A stretch of 64,000 nucleotides of DNA, taken from contig CBDAQK010000001.1 of the NCBI GenBank assembly GCA_965199005.1, forward strand, positions 2,232,001-2,296,000, in the 5' to 3' direction. The DNA is from LMUY01 sp965199005. GTDB taxonomy: Bacteria > Pseudomonadota > Alphaproteobacteria > Acetobacterales > Acetobacteraceae. Both the position numbers and the translations under genes were made by a program. The notes beneath the pieces were generated by a model that saw nothing but the letters and a program-made list of their open reading frames with translations, had not been told where the DNA came from and made no database searches. Below, piece by piece: positions 51,772-60,483 of the stretch; position 1 is the stretch's first letter, and every line of letters starts with the position of its first letter.

Positions 51772-52851
51772 ATGGAGCCCATCGTGAACGCCATCGCCCC
51801 CGCCAGCTTCGACACCGAACCCGCCCGCTGGGCCGCCCTTCGCAGCCGCGATCCCCGCGCGGATGGCCGGTTCGTCTACGCCGTCACCACCACGGGCGTG
51901 TATTGCCACCCTTCCTGCGCCGCCCGCCCGGCCCGCCCGGACAACGTCCGCTTCTACGACACCCGCGCCAGCGCCACTTCCGCCGGCTACCGCCCCTGCA
52001 AGCGCTGCAAGCCAGACCTGCCCCTGCGGGTGGAGCGGGAGGCCGCCCTGATCGCCCAAGCCTGCCGCACCATCGAGGTAGCCGAGGAGCCCCCGGCGCT
52101 GGACCAACTCGCCGCCGCCGCCGGGTTGAGCCCGTTTCATTTCCACCGCCTGTTCCGCCGCGTCGCGGGCGTCACGCCCAAAGCCTATGCCGATGCAAAC
52201 CGCGCCCGGCGCGTCCAATCCGGCCTGCAAACCGGCGGCAGCGTGACGGCGGCGATCTACGAGTCCGGCTTCAACTCATCGGGGCGGTTCTATGAGGCCG
52301 CAGACGGCCTGTTGGGCATGGCTCCCTCTGCCTACCGCGCCGGCGGCCCCGGGGAACTGATCCAGCACGCGACCGGCAACAGCACCCTGGGCGCGGTGCT
52401 GGTCGCGTGGACTGGGCGGGGGGTCTGCGCCATCCTGCTCGGCGATGACCCGGCATCCCTTGCGTCGGACCTGCAAGCCCGCTTCCCACGCGCCCGGCAC
52501 CAGCCGGCCGATGCGGAGGGCAGCGATTGGGTGTCCCAAGCGGTGGCTCTGGTCGACGCGCCCGGCACAAGCCCTGCCTTGCCGTTGGACATCCAGGGCA
52601 CGGCGTTCCAACGCCGGGTGTGGGAGGTGCTACGCAGCATTCCCGCGGGCACCACGCTCAGCTATGCCGATGTCGCCGCCCGGCTTGGCAATCCCAGCGC
52701 CGTCCGCGCCGTCGCCGGGGCCTGCGCCGCGAACAAATTGGCCGTTGCCATCCCCTGCCACCGCGTCGTCGCCTCGGACGGAACGTTGGCCGGCTATCGC
52801 TGGGGTGTCGGGCGCAAGCGCGTGTTGCTGCAGCGCGAAGGAGCCAGGTAA
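51772..52851 (+). CDS. ada: Ada: adaptive-response regulator and O6-methylguanine-DNA methyltransferase
   Basis: The roughly 359-residue protein has all Ada domains. The N-terminal phosphotriester-accepting zinc domain has VYCHPSC and PCKRCKP (four Cys). The AraC-type HTH follows (LDQLAAAAGLSPFHFHRLFR, then IYESGFNSSGRFYEAADGLL), then the methyltransferase domain with VWEVLRSIPAGTTLSYADVA and the acceptor site IPCHRVV. It repairs alkylated DNA and activates alkylation-response genes once methylated. The start is either ATG 51772 or GTG 51784; the GTG has GGAG at good spacing. Confidence 0.95.
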   Translation: MEPIVNAIAPASFDTEPARWAALRSRDPRADGRFVYAVTTTGVYCHPSCAARPARPDNVRFYDTRASATSAGYRPCKRCKPDLPLRVEREAALIAQACRTIEVAEEPPALDQLAAAAGLSPFHFHRLFRRVAGVTPKAYADANRARRVQSGLQTGGSVTAAIYESGFNSSGRFYEAADGLLGMAPSAYRAGGPGELIQHATGNSTLGAVLVAWTGRGVCAILLGDDPASLASDLQARFPRARHQPADAEGSDWVSQAVALVDAPGTSPALPLDIQGTAFQRRVWEVLRSIPAGTTLSYADVAARLGNPSAVRAVAGACAANKLAVAIPCHRVVASDGTLAGYRWGVGRKRVLLQREGAR

Positions 52852-52911
52852 ACCGGTCACGTGTTGTCGATCAGCTCGGAACCTTGGGAAAGCAATCGGC
52901 TTATCCCTTGC

Positions 52912-53301
52912 ATGGTTCCCGAAGATACAGGTGTCCCCAGGCCGCTGGTCATCGTTCTCGTAGAAGACGAGTACCTGATCCGGGCTTTGATGGCGGACGT
53001 GTTGGCGGATGCCGGGTTCGACGTTCGAGAGGCGGCCCATGCCGGCGAGGCGCTCGCCATTGTAGAGGCCAACGCGTCCGAGGTGAGCCTGGTGTTCACC
53101 GATATTCATATGCCGGGAAAGATGGACGGCGTCGCCCTGGTCCATGAACTGTATCAGAATTGGCCCGACATCGGCCTGCTCGTCGCCTCGGGCCGGGCCC
53201 GGCTCGATTCGATCGACCTGCCGCCAGGCTGTCATTTCCTGGCCAAGCCGTATGATTTGCAGGAGACGGTCGACCGCGTTCGTGAACTAGCGACGCGATA
53301 A
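52912..53301 (+). CDS. Stand-alone response-regulator receiver protein
   Basis: The 129-residue product is a single receiver domain without an output domain. It has VLVEDEYLIRALMADVLADA with the acidic pair, the phospho-acceptor Asp in LVFTDIHMPGKMDG, LLVASGRA and the lysine in FLAKPYD. CheY-like single-domain regulators often act as phosphate sinks or protein-binding switches. No histidine kinase gene is nearby, so it is an orphan. ATG 52912 was preferred; an in-frame ATG at 52861 would add 17 residues. Confidence 0.87.
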   Translation: MVPEDTGVPRPLVIVLVEDEYLIRALMADVLADAGFDVREAAHAGEALAIVEANASEVSLVFTDIHMPGKMDGVALVHELYQNWPDIGLLVASGRARLDSIDLPPGCHFLAKPYDLQETVDRVRELATR

Positions 53302-53518
53302 CTCCGCCTGCTTGCCGAGCAGGCTCATCACCGCGTTGCCTGCGCCGCCGGCCCCTCCACGAACCCCTCACCGGACGACGCCGATCACCGCCTTGCGCCG
53401 GCTAACAAATGGCGTCGATCGCGTGGGGCTTGGCACGATACACTGCCATTGATCTGATATCACATCCATCTCGGGTGTGGCGACGGTGGTCTGGCTCATA
53501 CGGATGGTCAAATCGTAA

Positions 53519-54580
53519 CTATGGTGGCCGCGCAGGCATGGTGGCCATGGTGGCATCGAGCAGTTTTGTCGCGCTGAACACCGCCTGCCCACTCTCCGGC
53601 AGGTTGAGGGGAACGCTGCGCATCCCGCAATAAGGTGGATCCGAAGGACCGCACAACCAGTTATTCGGCCGGTTGCAAGCCACGCCAGTGCTGCAGCGTG
53701 AAGCGGCGCGGGTCACCCAGCTTTCGAAAATCGCGTGATCCGGCCGCCCAGTCGCCGCGATGACCCGGGCTGCCCAATCCGCCGTGTGCCGGTAGAACGA
53801 TTCGTCGGATGCCTCCGGGTCGTAACCACCCCAGAAGATGATGCCGAACGGAATGCCATGCGTGAACAGAAACCGCTTCAACGCCTTCAAATCGCCATCG
53901 AAATCGAGCTTCGATCCCTGGATCGTCACATTGTGGCTATCGACGTCGAGATGAAAGAAGGCAGGGGTGAAGCCGCTTGTCTGCAGGTCGCCGACCCACT
54001 CCTCCAGTTGGGACAGTGTCTTCGACGGGTAGGGCTCGACGTCCCCGACCGCAACATCCGGGTTCGACGACCGCAGGGCCGTCACGTAACCGGCGACAGC
54101 GTCCGCGGTCTCTTGCATGGATTGATGGCACAGGCCCAACCCGCTCGATAACGGCTCGTCCATCGCGATGTACCGGACGGCGCCTCCAGCGTCATGAACG
54201 TTGCCAATGAATTGCTGCGTGGTCGCCAGCGCATTTCCCTTGACGCGCGGGTCCTGCCGGTTGCCGCGGGCGCTGCAATCCCACTCCTTCACCGAAGGGG
54301 CCGCAATCGCGGTGGCGATGTGCCAGGCGTTTAATTTGCGGAACACATCCCTTGCGCGCAACGCACCGTACCCATTCACGGGACCAGGCTGGGACGTGCT
54401 GACGTTGTCCGGCGCGAACATGAACACATCCACGAGGCCGCGCGCCCGCGGCCAGAGCTGTGGCTGGTCGAAGAGGTCGGTGAAATCTGGCGCCTGGCTA
54501 TTTGGCGAAAACCACACTTCAGTTCGGCCTTTCGCAAACCCCGGTGATATCAGCAGGAGCAGGATCACCAACGCACGCAT
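53519..54580 (-). CDS. Secreted protein of unknown function, possible glycoside-hydrolase-like barrel
   Basis: The 353-residue protein has a short signal peptide (RALVILLLLISPGFAKG). The mature part shows alternating strands and helices like a TIM barrel: VDVFMFAPDNVS, IATAIAAPSVKEWDC, AVRYIAMDEPLSSG, AFFHLDVDSH and FGIIFWGGYDPEASDES. The acidic residues at the ends of the AMDEP and FHLDVD strands are placed as in glycosidases, but no family is assigned. Cysteines late in the chain (SRCSTGVACNR, WLCG, PYCG) may form disulfides. The gene is upstream of no obvious partner; the MarR gene lies on the same strand 21 bases before its start. Confidence 0.62.
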   Translation of the reverse strand: MRALVILLLLISPGFAKGRTEVWFSPNSQAPDFTDLFDQPQLWPRARGLVDVFMFAPDNVSTSQPGPVNGYGALRARDVFRKLNAWHIATAIAAPSVKEWDCSARGNRQDPRVKGNALATTQQFIGNVHDAGGAVRYIAMDEPLSSGLGLCHQSMQETADAVAGYVTALRSSNPDVAVGDVEPYPSKTLSQLEEWVGDLQTSGFTPAFFHLDVDSHNVTIQGSKLDFDGDLKALKRFLFTHGIPFGIIFWGGYDPEASDESFYRHTADWAARVIAATGRPDHAIFESWVTRAASRCSTGVACNRPNNWLCGPSDPPYCGMRSVPLNLPESGQAVFSATKLLDATMATMPARPP

Positions 54581-54601
54581 CGTTTGCCCCTAGTCTCGCC
54601 C

Positions 54602-55084
54602 CTAGTCTCGGCGACGGTCCAACTGGCTGGCCCCAGCCTCCAGCTTGGTCAGCAGGCCATCCAGCATCGTAGCCTCGTCCGGGGTGAGAAGGGTTAGCAA
54701 CTGGGCCTGCAGGGCAAAGGCCAGCGGCACGATCTCTTGATAGGTCGCGCGGCCCTTGGGGCTGAGCGTCAGGCGTTGCGCCCGCTGGTCGCCCGGGTGC
54801 GGCTGGCGGTCGATCAATTCTTTGTCCGCCAACCGGATCACCGCGCGGCTCACCCGCACCCGGTCCATCTGCGTCCGCTCGATCACGTCTTGGGTCGATT
54901 GCGCGCCGTTCTCGCCCAGCACCGCCATGACGCGCCATTCTGGAATGGTGAGGTTGAACCGCGCGCCGTAATGATGCGAGAAGACCCGGCTGACCACTTC
55001 GGACACGATGGACAGGCGGTAAGGCATGAACTCGCGCAAGGTGAGCGACGGTGCTGGTTTGGTCTGCCTCGCTGCCTTCGCCAT
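54602..55084 (-). CDS. MarR-family regulator, divergent from hmgA
   Basis: The 160-residue protein is a typical MarR winged helix: YRLSIVSEVVSRVFSHHYGA, TIPEWRVMAVLGENGAQSTQ, MDRVRVSRAVIRLADKELID and RQPHPGDQRAQRLTLSPKG (wing). The extended N-terminus with TLREFMPYRLS resembles regulators of aromatic catabolism. The gene is divergent from hmgA with 73 bases between the starts, so control of the homogentisate genes and autoregulation are likely, perhaps released by an aromatic acid. That link is positional. Confidence 0.9.
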   Translation of the reverse strand: MAKAARQTKPAPSLTLREFMPYRLSIVSEVVSRVFSHHYGARFNLTIPEWRVMAVLGENGAQSTQDVIERTQMDRVRVSRAVIRLADKELIDRQPHPGDQRAQRLTLSPKGRATYQEIVPLAFALQAQLLTLLTPDEATMLDGLLTKLEAGASQLDRRRD

Positions 55085-55097
55085 GCCGGTGTTCCAT

Positions 55098-55112
55098 TCA
55101 TCTCAGATGTGA
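55098..55112. promoter_or_regulatory. Candidate MarR operator between the regulator gene and hmgA
   Basis: TCATCTCAGATGTGA is an imperfect palindrome (five of seven base pairs match) in the 73-base divergent interval. MarR dimers usually bind such inverted repeats overlapping the promoter. The neighbouring GATGATATGATC is AT-rich and may be part of the -10 region of either gene. This is a positional proposal only. Confidence 0.3.
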
Positions 55113-55157
55113 TGATATGATCTTCCGCAAGAGTGGAAAGGCTGTAGGAGGTTCCCG

Positions 55158-56492
55158 ATGAACGTCACTGTCAGGCACATGCAAACCACCCTCTCCCGCG
55201 AGTACATGAGCGGTTTCGGCAACGGGTTCGAAACGGAGGCGCTGCCTGGCGCCTTGCCAATCGGCCGCAACTCGCCGCAGCGCTGCCCATACGGCCTGTA
55301 TGCCGAGCAGTTGAGCGGTTCGCCCTTCACCGCGCCGCGCGCCACCAACGAGCGGACCTGGCTGTATCGCATCCGCCCGACCGTGCAGCATTGGGGGCGC
55401 TTCACCAGGGCGGAGATCGGCCTCTGGCGCACCGCACCCTGCACCGAGTTCGAGATGCCGATCGCCCCGCTGCGCTGGAGCCCCATCCCGCTGCCGGGTG
55501 AGAGCCTGTCCTTCATCCAGGGCATGCGCACGATCACCACGGCGGGCGATGCGGGGTCGCATGCGGGGATGGCGACGCATGTCTATCTCGCCACGCGGTC
55601 CATGCAGGACGAGTATTTTTACAACGCCGATGGCGAGATGCTGATCGTGCCGCAGCAGGGCGGACTGCACGTGCGCACCGAATTCGGCGTCATCGATGCC
55701 ATTCCCGGCGAGATCATCGTCCTGCCCCGGGGCATCAAGTTTACCGTCACCCTGCCGGATGGGATGGCACGCGGCTATGTGTGCGAGAATTACGGCGGAG
55801 CGCTCGCTTTGCCGGAACGCGGGCCAATTGGCGCCAATTGCCTGGCCAACCCGCGCGATTTCCAAACCCCGCATGCCGCCTATGAGGACCGCGACGCGCC
55901 ATCCGTGATGTACGTGAAATGGGGCGGCTCGCTCTGGGCCACGGAACTCGCACACAGTCCGCTCGACGTGGTCGCGTGGCACGGCAACTACGCGCCTTAC
56001 AAATACGATTTGCGCCGCTTCTCCCCGGTCGGCCCGGTCCTGTTCGACCACGCCGATCCCTCGATTTTCACGGTCATGACGTCACCCTCGGAGACGCCGG
56101 GCACCGCCAATATCGACTTCGTCATCTTCCCCGAGCGATGGCTGGTGGCGGAGAACACCTTCCGTCCGCCCTGGTACCATATGAACGTGATGAGTGAGTT
56201 CATGGGCCTGATTTATGGCGTTTACGATGCTAAGACCGGGGGCGGTTTCTCGCCCGGCGGGATCAGCCTCCACAACTCGATGCTGCCGCACGGCCCGGAC
56301 CTGGCAGCGTTCGAGGGCGCCAGCCAGGCCGAGCTGAAGCCGCACAAGCTGGAAGGCACCCTGGCGTTCATGTTCGAGAGCCGCTTCCCCCAGCGCGTCA
56401 CCCACTATGCCGGCACGCTGGCCGAATTGCAGCAGGATTACATGGCATGCTGGGGCGACCTGAAGAAGCATTTCGACCCAAGCCGCCCGTGA
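55158..56492 (+). CDS. hmgA: Homogentisate 1,2-dioxygenase
   Basis: The 444-residue enzyme opens the ring of homogentisate to maleylacetoacetate in tyrosine breakdown. It starts with EYMSGFGNGFETEALPGALP and has the iron-binding C-terminal cupin: WYHMNVMSEFMGLIYGVYD with His about 340 and Glu about 346, then SLHNSMLPHGPD with a further His. Length matches the family. TAGGAG sits 7 bases before the ATG. It is followed directly by fahA, whose start overlaps its stop, but no maleylacetoacetate isomerase gene is present. Confidence 0.97.
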   Translation: MNVTVRHMQTTLSREYMSGFGNGFETEALPGALPIGRNSPQRCPYGLYAEQLSGSPFTAPRATNERTWLYRIRPTVQHWGRFTRAEIGLWRTAPCTEFEMPIAPLRWSPIPLPGESLSFIQGMRTITTAGDAGSHAGMATHVYLATRSMQDEYFYNADGEMLIVPQQGGLHVRTEFGVIDAIPGEIIVLPRGIKFTVTLPDGMARGYVCENYGGALALPERGPIGANCLANPRDFQTPHAAYEDRDAPSVMYVKWGGSLWATELAHSPLDVVAWHGNYAPYKYDLRRFSPVGPVLFDHADPSIFTVMTSPSETPGTANIDFVIFPERWLVAENTFRPPWYHMNVMSEFMGLIYGVYDAKTGGGFSPGGISLHNSMLPHGPDLAAFEGASQAELKPHKLEGTLAFMFESRFPQRVTHYAGTLAELQQDYMACWGDLKKHFDPSRP

Positions 56493-57832
56493 GCACCCAA
56501 ATGACCACAGACGAAACCCACGACCCGGCGCGGCAAAGCTGGGTTCATTCAGCGAACGGCCACGCCGAGTTCCCGATCCAGAACCTGCCCCTGGGCATCT
56601 TTAGCCGCGGCGCGGGCGAAAAGCGGGTTGGGGTGGGGATTGGGGACAGCATTCTCGACCTCGCTTCCCTGCCCGAAACCTTGCTCGGCCCCGTGGGCGA
56701 GGCCGTGACGTCCAGCACGCTCAATGCGCTGCTCGGCCTGGGCGCGGCCGCCCGCAACAGCCTGCGCGCCAAGCTATCGGCGCTGCTGGCTGAAGGCAGC
56801 CCCGACCGTGCCCTCGTCGAGCCGGCACTGCACGATGCCGCGGCTTGCCAACTGCATTTGCCGGCTGCGATCGGCGATTACACCGATTTCTACGTCGGCA
56901 TCCATCACGCCACCAATGTCGGCAAGGTGTTCCGCCCCGATAATCCGCTGCTGCCGAACTACAAGCACGTTCCCATCGGCTATCACGGCCGCGCTTCGTC
57001 GGTGCGGGTATCCGGCACGCCGGTGCGCCGTCCAAACGGCCAGTTGAAGGCGCCCGATAGCGCCAACCCGATCTACGCCCCCTGCCGCCGGCTGGATTAC
57101 GAGTTGGAATTGGGCATCTTCGTCGGCGTCGGCAACGAGTTGGGGCAGCCCATCCCCATTGATGAAGCCGCCTCCCATATCGGCGGCTATTGCCTGCTGA
57201 ACGATTGGTCGGCGCGCGACATCCAAGCCTGGGAATACCAGCCGCTCGGCCCCTTCCTGGCCAAGAATTTCGGCACCACGATCTCCCCCTGGGTGATCAC
57301 GCCGGAAGCCATGGCCCCCTTCTACACGGCCCAGGAGCCCCGTCCGGAGGGTGATCCAAAACCGCTCCCCTATCTACGGGGCGAGGCCGATCAGCGGGCG
57401 GGAGCCCTGGCCATCGAACTCGACGTCCTGCTGCTGACGCCGGGGCTACGGGCGCAGGGATTGCCGCCACACCACCTCGCCCGCTCGCACACCAGGCACA
57501 TGTATTGGACCGTGGCCCAGATGCTGACGCACCACACCAGCGGCGGCTGCGATCTGCATCCCGGTGACCTGCTCGGCTCGGGCACGATATCCGCCCCCGA
57601 TGCCAGCGGCTTTGGCAGCCTGTTGGAGGTGACGGGCGGCGGCCAGCACCCGGTGACCCTGGCCTCAGGCGAGACCCGCACCTTCCTCCAGGATGGTGAC
57701 GAGATCATCCTGCGCGCCCATGCTCACCGGCCCGGCGCCGTCAGCATCGGCTTCGGCGAGTGCCGGGCGGTCATCACCCCGGCCTTCGTATCGGTCAGCG
57801 TCCGGCGAAGCGGGGGGCGCGCTTCTCCATGA
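56489..57832 (+). CDS. fahA: Fumarylacetoacetase
   Basis: The 447-residue hydrolase splits fumarylacetoacetate into fumarate and acetoacetate, the last step of tyrosine breakdown. FPIQNLPLGIFSRGAGEKRV starts the N-terminal domain. The active-site region has DYTDFYVGIHHATNVGKVFR and YHGRASSV, and the metal site includes DYELELGIFVG and LLNDWSARDIQAWEYQPLGP. GTG 56489 overlaps the hmgA stop (GTGA); ATG 56501 is an alternative. Its 3' end overlaps the convergent crotonase gene by 38 bases. Confidence 0.96.
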   Translation: MSTQMTTDETHDPARQSWVHSANGHAEFPIQNLPLGIFSRGAGEKRVGVGIGDSILDLASLPETLLGPVGEAVTSSTLNALLGLGAAARNSLRAKLSALLAEGSPDRALVEPALHDAAACQLHLPAAIGDYTDFYVGIHHATNVGKVFRPDNPLLPNYKHVPIGYHGRASSVRVSGTPVRRPNGQLKAPDSANPIYAPCRRLDYELELGIFVGVGNELGQPIPIDEAASHIGGYCLLNDWSARDIQAWEYQPLGPFLAKNFGTTISPWVITPEAMAPFYTAQEPRPEGDPKPLPYLRGEADQRAGALAIELDVLLLTPGLRAQGLPPHHLARSHTRHMYWTVAQMLTHHTSGGCDLHPGDLLGSGTISAPDASGFGSLLEVTGGGQHPVTLASGETRTFLQDGDEIILRAHAHRPGAVSIGFGECRAVITPAFVSVSVRRSGGRASP

Positions 57833-58607
57833 AGGCTTGGCGGCCTTCACGGAAATCCTCGCTATCCATGCACAGATTGCTGAGGTGCTTGATCAAAGTC
57901 ATGTTGCGGTCGGCCGGATCCTTGAGGATGTTGGCGATGGTCACCTTGGAGGCCCGGACCGACAGCGGCGCGTTGGCGGCGATGGTGCGGGCCAACTCCA
58001 GCGTCGTCTCTGCCAAGGCCGCCTCTGGTACCACCTGATCGGCCAGGCCGATGCGCAACGCCTCGGCCGCATCGATCCGCTTGCCCGTGAACATCAGCAT
58101 CCGCGCCATGGAGGGCCCAACCAGCGATACCAGATGGCGCAGCCCGTCATACCCATAGGCGATGCCCAGCTTGGCGGCCGGAATGCCGAACTGACTGCCT
58201 GCGGTGGCAATGCGCATGTCCGCCAGCATCGCCACCTGCATCCCGCCCCCGATGCAGAAGCCCTGGATGGAGGCGATCACCGGTTTGGGGAAGTTCCCCA
58301 GCAACTCCCGCTGGGCTGCACTGCGGCGGGAATACTCTTCCGACGCCGCGGCGTTGTGGCGGTTCGTCTCGAACTGGCTGATATCCGCGCCGGACACGAA
58401 GGCCTTGCCGCCAGCTCCGCTCAGGATGACGACGCGTACCGCCGGGTCGTCCCGCATCGCGGCCAGGGCAGTCCCGAACCCCTCCCACATCTCGAGCGAC
58501 ATGGCATTGCGTTTGGCCGGGTTGTTGAATGTGATCGTGCCAACGCCGTCCGCGACATGATGCAGGATCCTGCCCTCGGCGAGTGAAGCGGCGGTGGCGT
58601 CTGGCAT
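57795..58607 (-). CDS. Crotonase-fold protein annotated as enoyl-CoA hydratase, catalytic Glu residues absent
   Basis: The 270-residue protein has the crotonase fold: GVGTITFNNPAKRNAMSLEM, the oxyanion-hole segment GAGGKAFVSGADISQF, then GFCIGGGMQVAMLADMRIAT and FGIPAAKLGIAYGYDG. In true enoyl-CoA hydratases the two catalytic glutamates lie in GGG-x-E-L-A and in FG-x-PE; here these places read GGGMQVA and FGIPAAK, so both are missing. It is therefore likely a different crotonase activity, such as an isomerase, hydrolase or C-C lyase on an acyl-CoA. It is divergent from a class III CoA transferase (52 bases), suggesting one acyl-CoA pathway. Confidence 0.85.
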   Translation of the reverse strand: MPDATAASLAEGRILHHVADGVGTITFNNPAKRNAMSLEMWEGFGTALAAMRDDPAVRVVILSGAGGKAFVSGADISQFETNRHNAAASEEYSRRSAAQRELLGNFPKPVIASIQGFCIGGGMQVAMLADMRIATAGSQFGIPAAKLGIAYGYDGLRHLVSLVGPSMARMLMFTGKRIDAAEALRIGLADQVVPEAALAETTLELARTIAANAPLSVRASKVTIANILKDPADRNMTLIKHLSNLCMDSEDFREGRQAFMEKRAPRFAGR

Positions 58608-58659
58608 AGGATGATCTTTCAGATTTAGGCTGCATCACGAAACAGGAGGACGCCCGGCC

Positions 58660-59838
58660 ATGCAAGACCCGTCGGAGCCTATGCTGCCCCTTGCCGGGCT
58701 GCGGGTGATCGACCTCACGCTGGCGCGGGCGGGCCCCACCTGCGTGCGCCATCTATCCGACTGGGGCGCCGACGTCATCCGGATCGAGCCGCCACCAGGC
58801 GATGGAGAGGACATTGCCGGCCGGCGAGAAGGCTCGGATTTTCAGAACCTGCACCGCAACAAACGCTGTATGCGGCTGGACCTGAAGTCGCCCGAGGGCC
58901 ACGCCGCCTTCATGCGGCTGGTCGCCACGGCTGATGTGGTGGTGGAAAACATGCGGCCCGACGTGAAGCACCGGCTGAAGATCGCGTGGGACGATGTGCA
59001 TGCGGCCAACCCCCGGGTGGTTTACGGCAGCATCAGCGGCTTCGGCCAGGCGGGTCCCTATGGCAGGCGCGCCGGTGTCGACCAGATCGCGCAGGGCATG
59101 GGCGGGGTGATGTCGCTTACCGGGCTGCCGGGCCAGGGGCCGGTGCGCGCCGGGATCGCGCTGGCGGATATGTCGGCCGGCAATCTGCTGGCCATGGCCA
59201 TCATGATGGCGCTGCACGAGCGCATTCGGACCGGGGTGGGACGATGGGTGACCACCAGCCTGCTGGAGGCGCAAATCTTCATGCTGGATTTCCAGGCGGC
59301 ACGCTGGCTGCTGGACGGCGAGGTGGCGGAGCAAGCCGGCAACGACCACCCGACCGGCATCCCCACCGGCGTGTTTCCCACCAGTGACGGCCACATCAAC
59401 GTCGCCGCATCGTCGGGCCGGCAATGGACCCGGCTCAGCGTTACGCTGGGCCACCCCGAGTGGGCAGAACGTCCGGAATGGAAGACCCAACAAGGCCGCA
59501 GTGCCGGCCGGGTTGCGCTGAACGCCGCCATCGCCGAGGTCACGATCGAGCAGCCGGCTGCCCATTGGGTGGAGCTATTCGACCGGGTGGGCATTCCCTG
59601 CGGCCCGATCTACCGCATCGACCAGGTGTTCGCCGACCCACAGGTGCAGTTCCTCGGCGTTGCGACGCCACTGCCGGATGGGCGCCAGGTGATGGCCTCC
59701 CCCGTCAACATGTCCGGCGTGTCCAAAGCAATCCGCTCGCCTACGCCGGGGCCCACGGAGCATACCGAGGAGGTGTTGCGGGAACTCGGCTATAGCGATG
59801 CCGAGATCGCAGGCTTGTGGGAACGGCGTGTGGTATGA
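58660..59838 (+). CDS. Class III CoA transferase (CaiB/BaiF family)
   Basis: The 392-residue protein has the CaiB/BaiF signatures: LAGLRVIDLTLARAGPTCVR at the start, DWGADVIRIEPPPGD, NLHRNKRCMRLDLKSPEG, and GVDQIAQGMGGVMSLTG with the probable catalytic Asp near residue 141. GIPTGVFPTSDGHINVAASS follows in the C-terminal half. It moves CoA between carboxylic acids. It lies opposite the crotonase-fold gene, probably activating that protein's substrate. Confidence 0.93.
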   Translation: MQDPSEPMLPLAGLRVIDLTLARAGPTCVRHLSDWGADVIRIEPPPGDGEDIAGRREGSDFQNLHRNKRCMRLDLKSPEGHAAFMRLVATADVVVENMRPDVKHRLKIAWDDVHAANPRVVYGSISGFGQAGPYGRRAGVDQIAQGMGGVMSLTGLPGQGPVRAGIALADMSAGNLLAMAIMMALHERIRTGVGRWVTTSLLEAQIFMLDFQAARWLLDGEVAEQAGNDHPTGIPTGVFPTSDGHINVAASSGRQWTRLSVTLGHPEWAERPEWKTQQGRSAGRVALNAAIAEVTIEQPAAHWVELFDRVGIPCGPIYRIDQVFADPQVQFLGVATPLPDGRQVMASPVNMSGVSKAIRSPTPGPTEHTEEVLRELGYSDAEIAGLWERRVV

Positions 59839-59851
59839 TCATGCATGGTTT

Positions 59852-59883
59852 GTAGGGTGGGGTGCTTTTCGCATGCCACCATC
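59852..59883. repeat. REP-like extragenic palindrome
   Basis: GTAGGGTGGGGTGC, TTTTC and GCATGCCACC form a stem-loop (8 of 10 pairs in the inner arms). The TAGGGTGGG...GCCACC pattern is like the repetitive extragenic palindromes often found near Uma2 genes. Only one copy lies in the window. Confidence 0.4.
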
Positions 59884-59910
59884 GGATCCCGGAGCCGTAG
59901 GAATCCCACG

Positions 59911-60477
59911 ATGAACGTCGCACTTCGCGAGCCCATGACCCAGGCGGATTTCTTCGAGTGGGCGCAGGATCAGGACGGCCGCTACGAATTCGACGGGTTT
60001 CAGCCCGTTGGAATGGTCGGCGGTACGATGGCGCATGGCGTCATTGCGGACAATATTCGCGCCCAACTCAAGCAACGCCTCCGCGGTGGTCCGTGTCGAT
60101 CTATCAGTCCGGATGGGGCAGCGGTCCAAACAATCGGCACGCGGCTGCGTTATCCCGAGGCAACGGTGACGTGTTCTTCTTTCGCAAACGCCGATCGGAT
60201 CATCCCCAACCCGGTAATCGTGTTCGAGGTCGTCAGTGAAAGCACCAGGCGGATCGACCAGGTATTCAAACTCCGCGAGTATCACGCGGTGCCCACCATC
60301 AAGCGCTACATCCTCGTGGAGCAGACCGGCGTGGCGCTGACCGTTCATTCGCGCCAGCACGATGAACCGTGGACCACCATCGCGCTTGGGGCTGGCGACG
60401 TGCTCGACCTTTCGGAAGTCGGCATCAATATTCCAGTTGACGAGATCTTCGAGGGCCTGAGCTTCAGCGAAGAATAG
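59911..60477 (+). CDS. Uma2-family (DUF820) putative endonuclease
   Basis: The 188-residue protein has the Uma2 layout: MTQADFFEWAQDQDGRYEFD at the start, GVIADNIRAQLKQRLRGGPC, RLRYPEATVTC where family members usually have YPD, NPVIVFEVVSESTRRIDQVF with the conserved Glu, and YILVEQTG. The fold is that of PD-(D/E)xK nucleases, and cellular roles are not settled. Asp to Glu in the YPD motif may weaken or alter metal binding. ATG 59911 fits the family start. Members often occur as mobile orphan genes, as here. Confidence 0.85.
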   Translation: MNVALREPMTQADFFEWAQDQDGRYEFDGFQPVGMVGGTMAHGVIADNIRAQLKQRLRGGPCRSISPDGAAVQTIGTRLRYPEATVTCSSFANADRIIPNPVIVFEVVSESTRRIDQVFKLREYHAVPTIKRYILVEQTGVALTVHSRQHDEPWTTIALGAGDVLDLSEVGINIPVDEIFEGLSFSEE

Positions 60478-60483
60478 CCAGTC

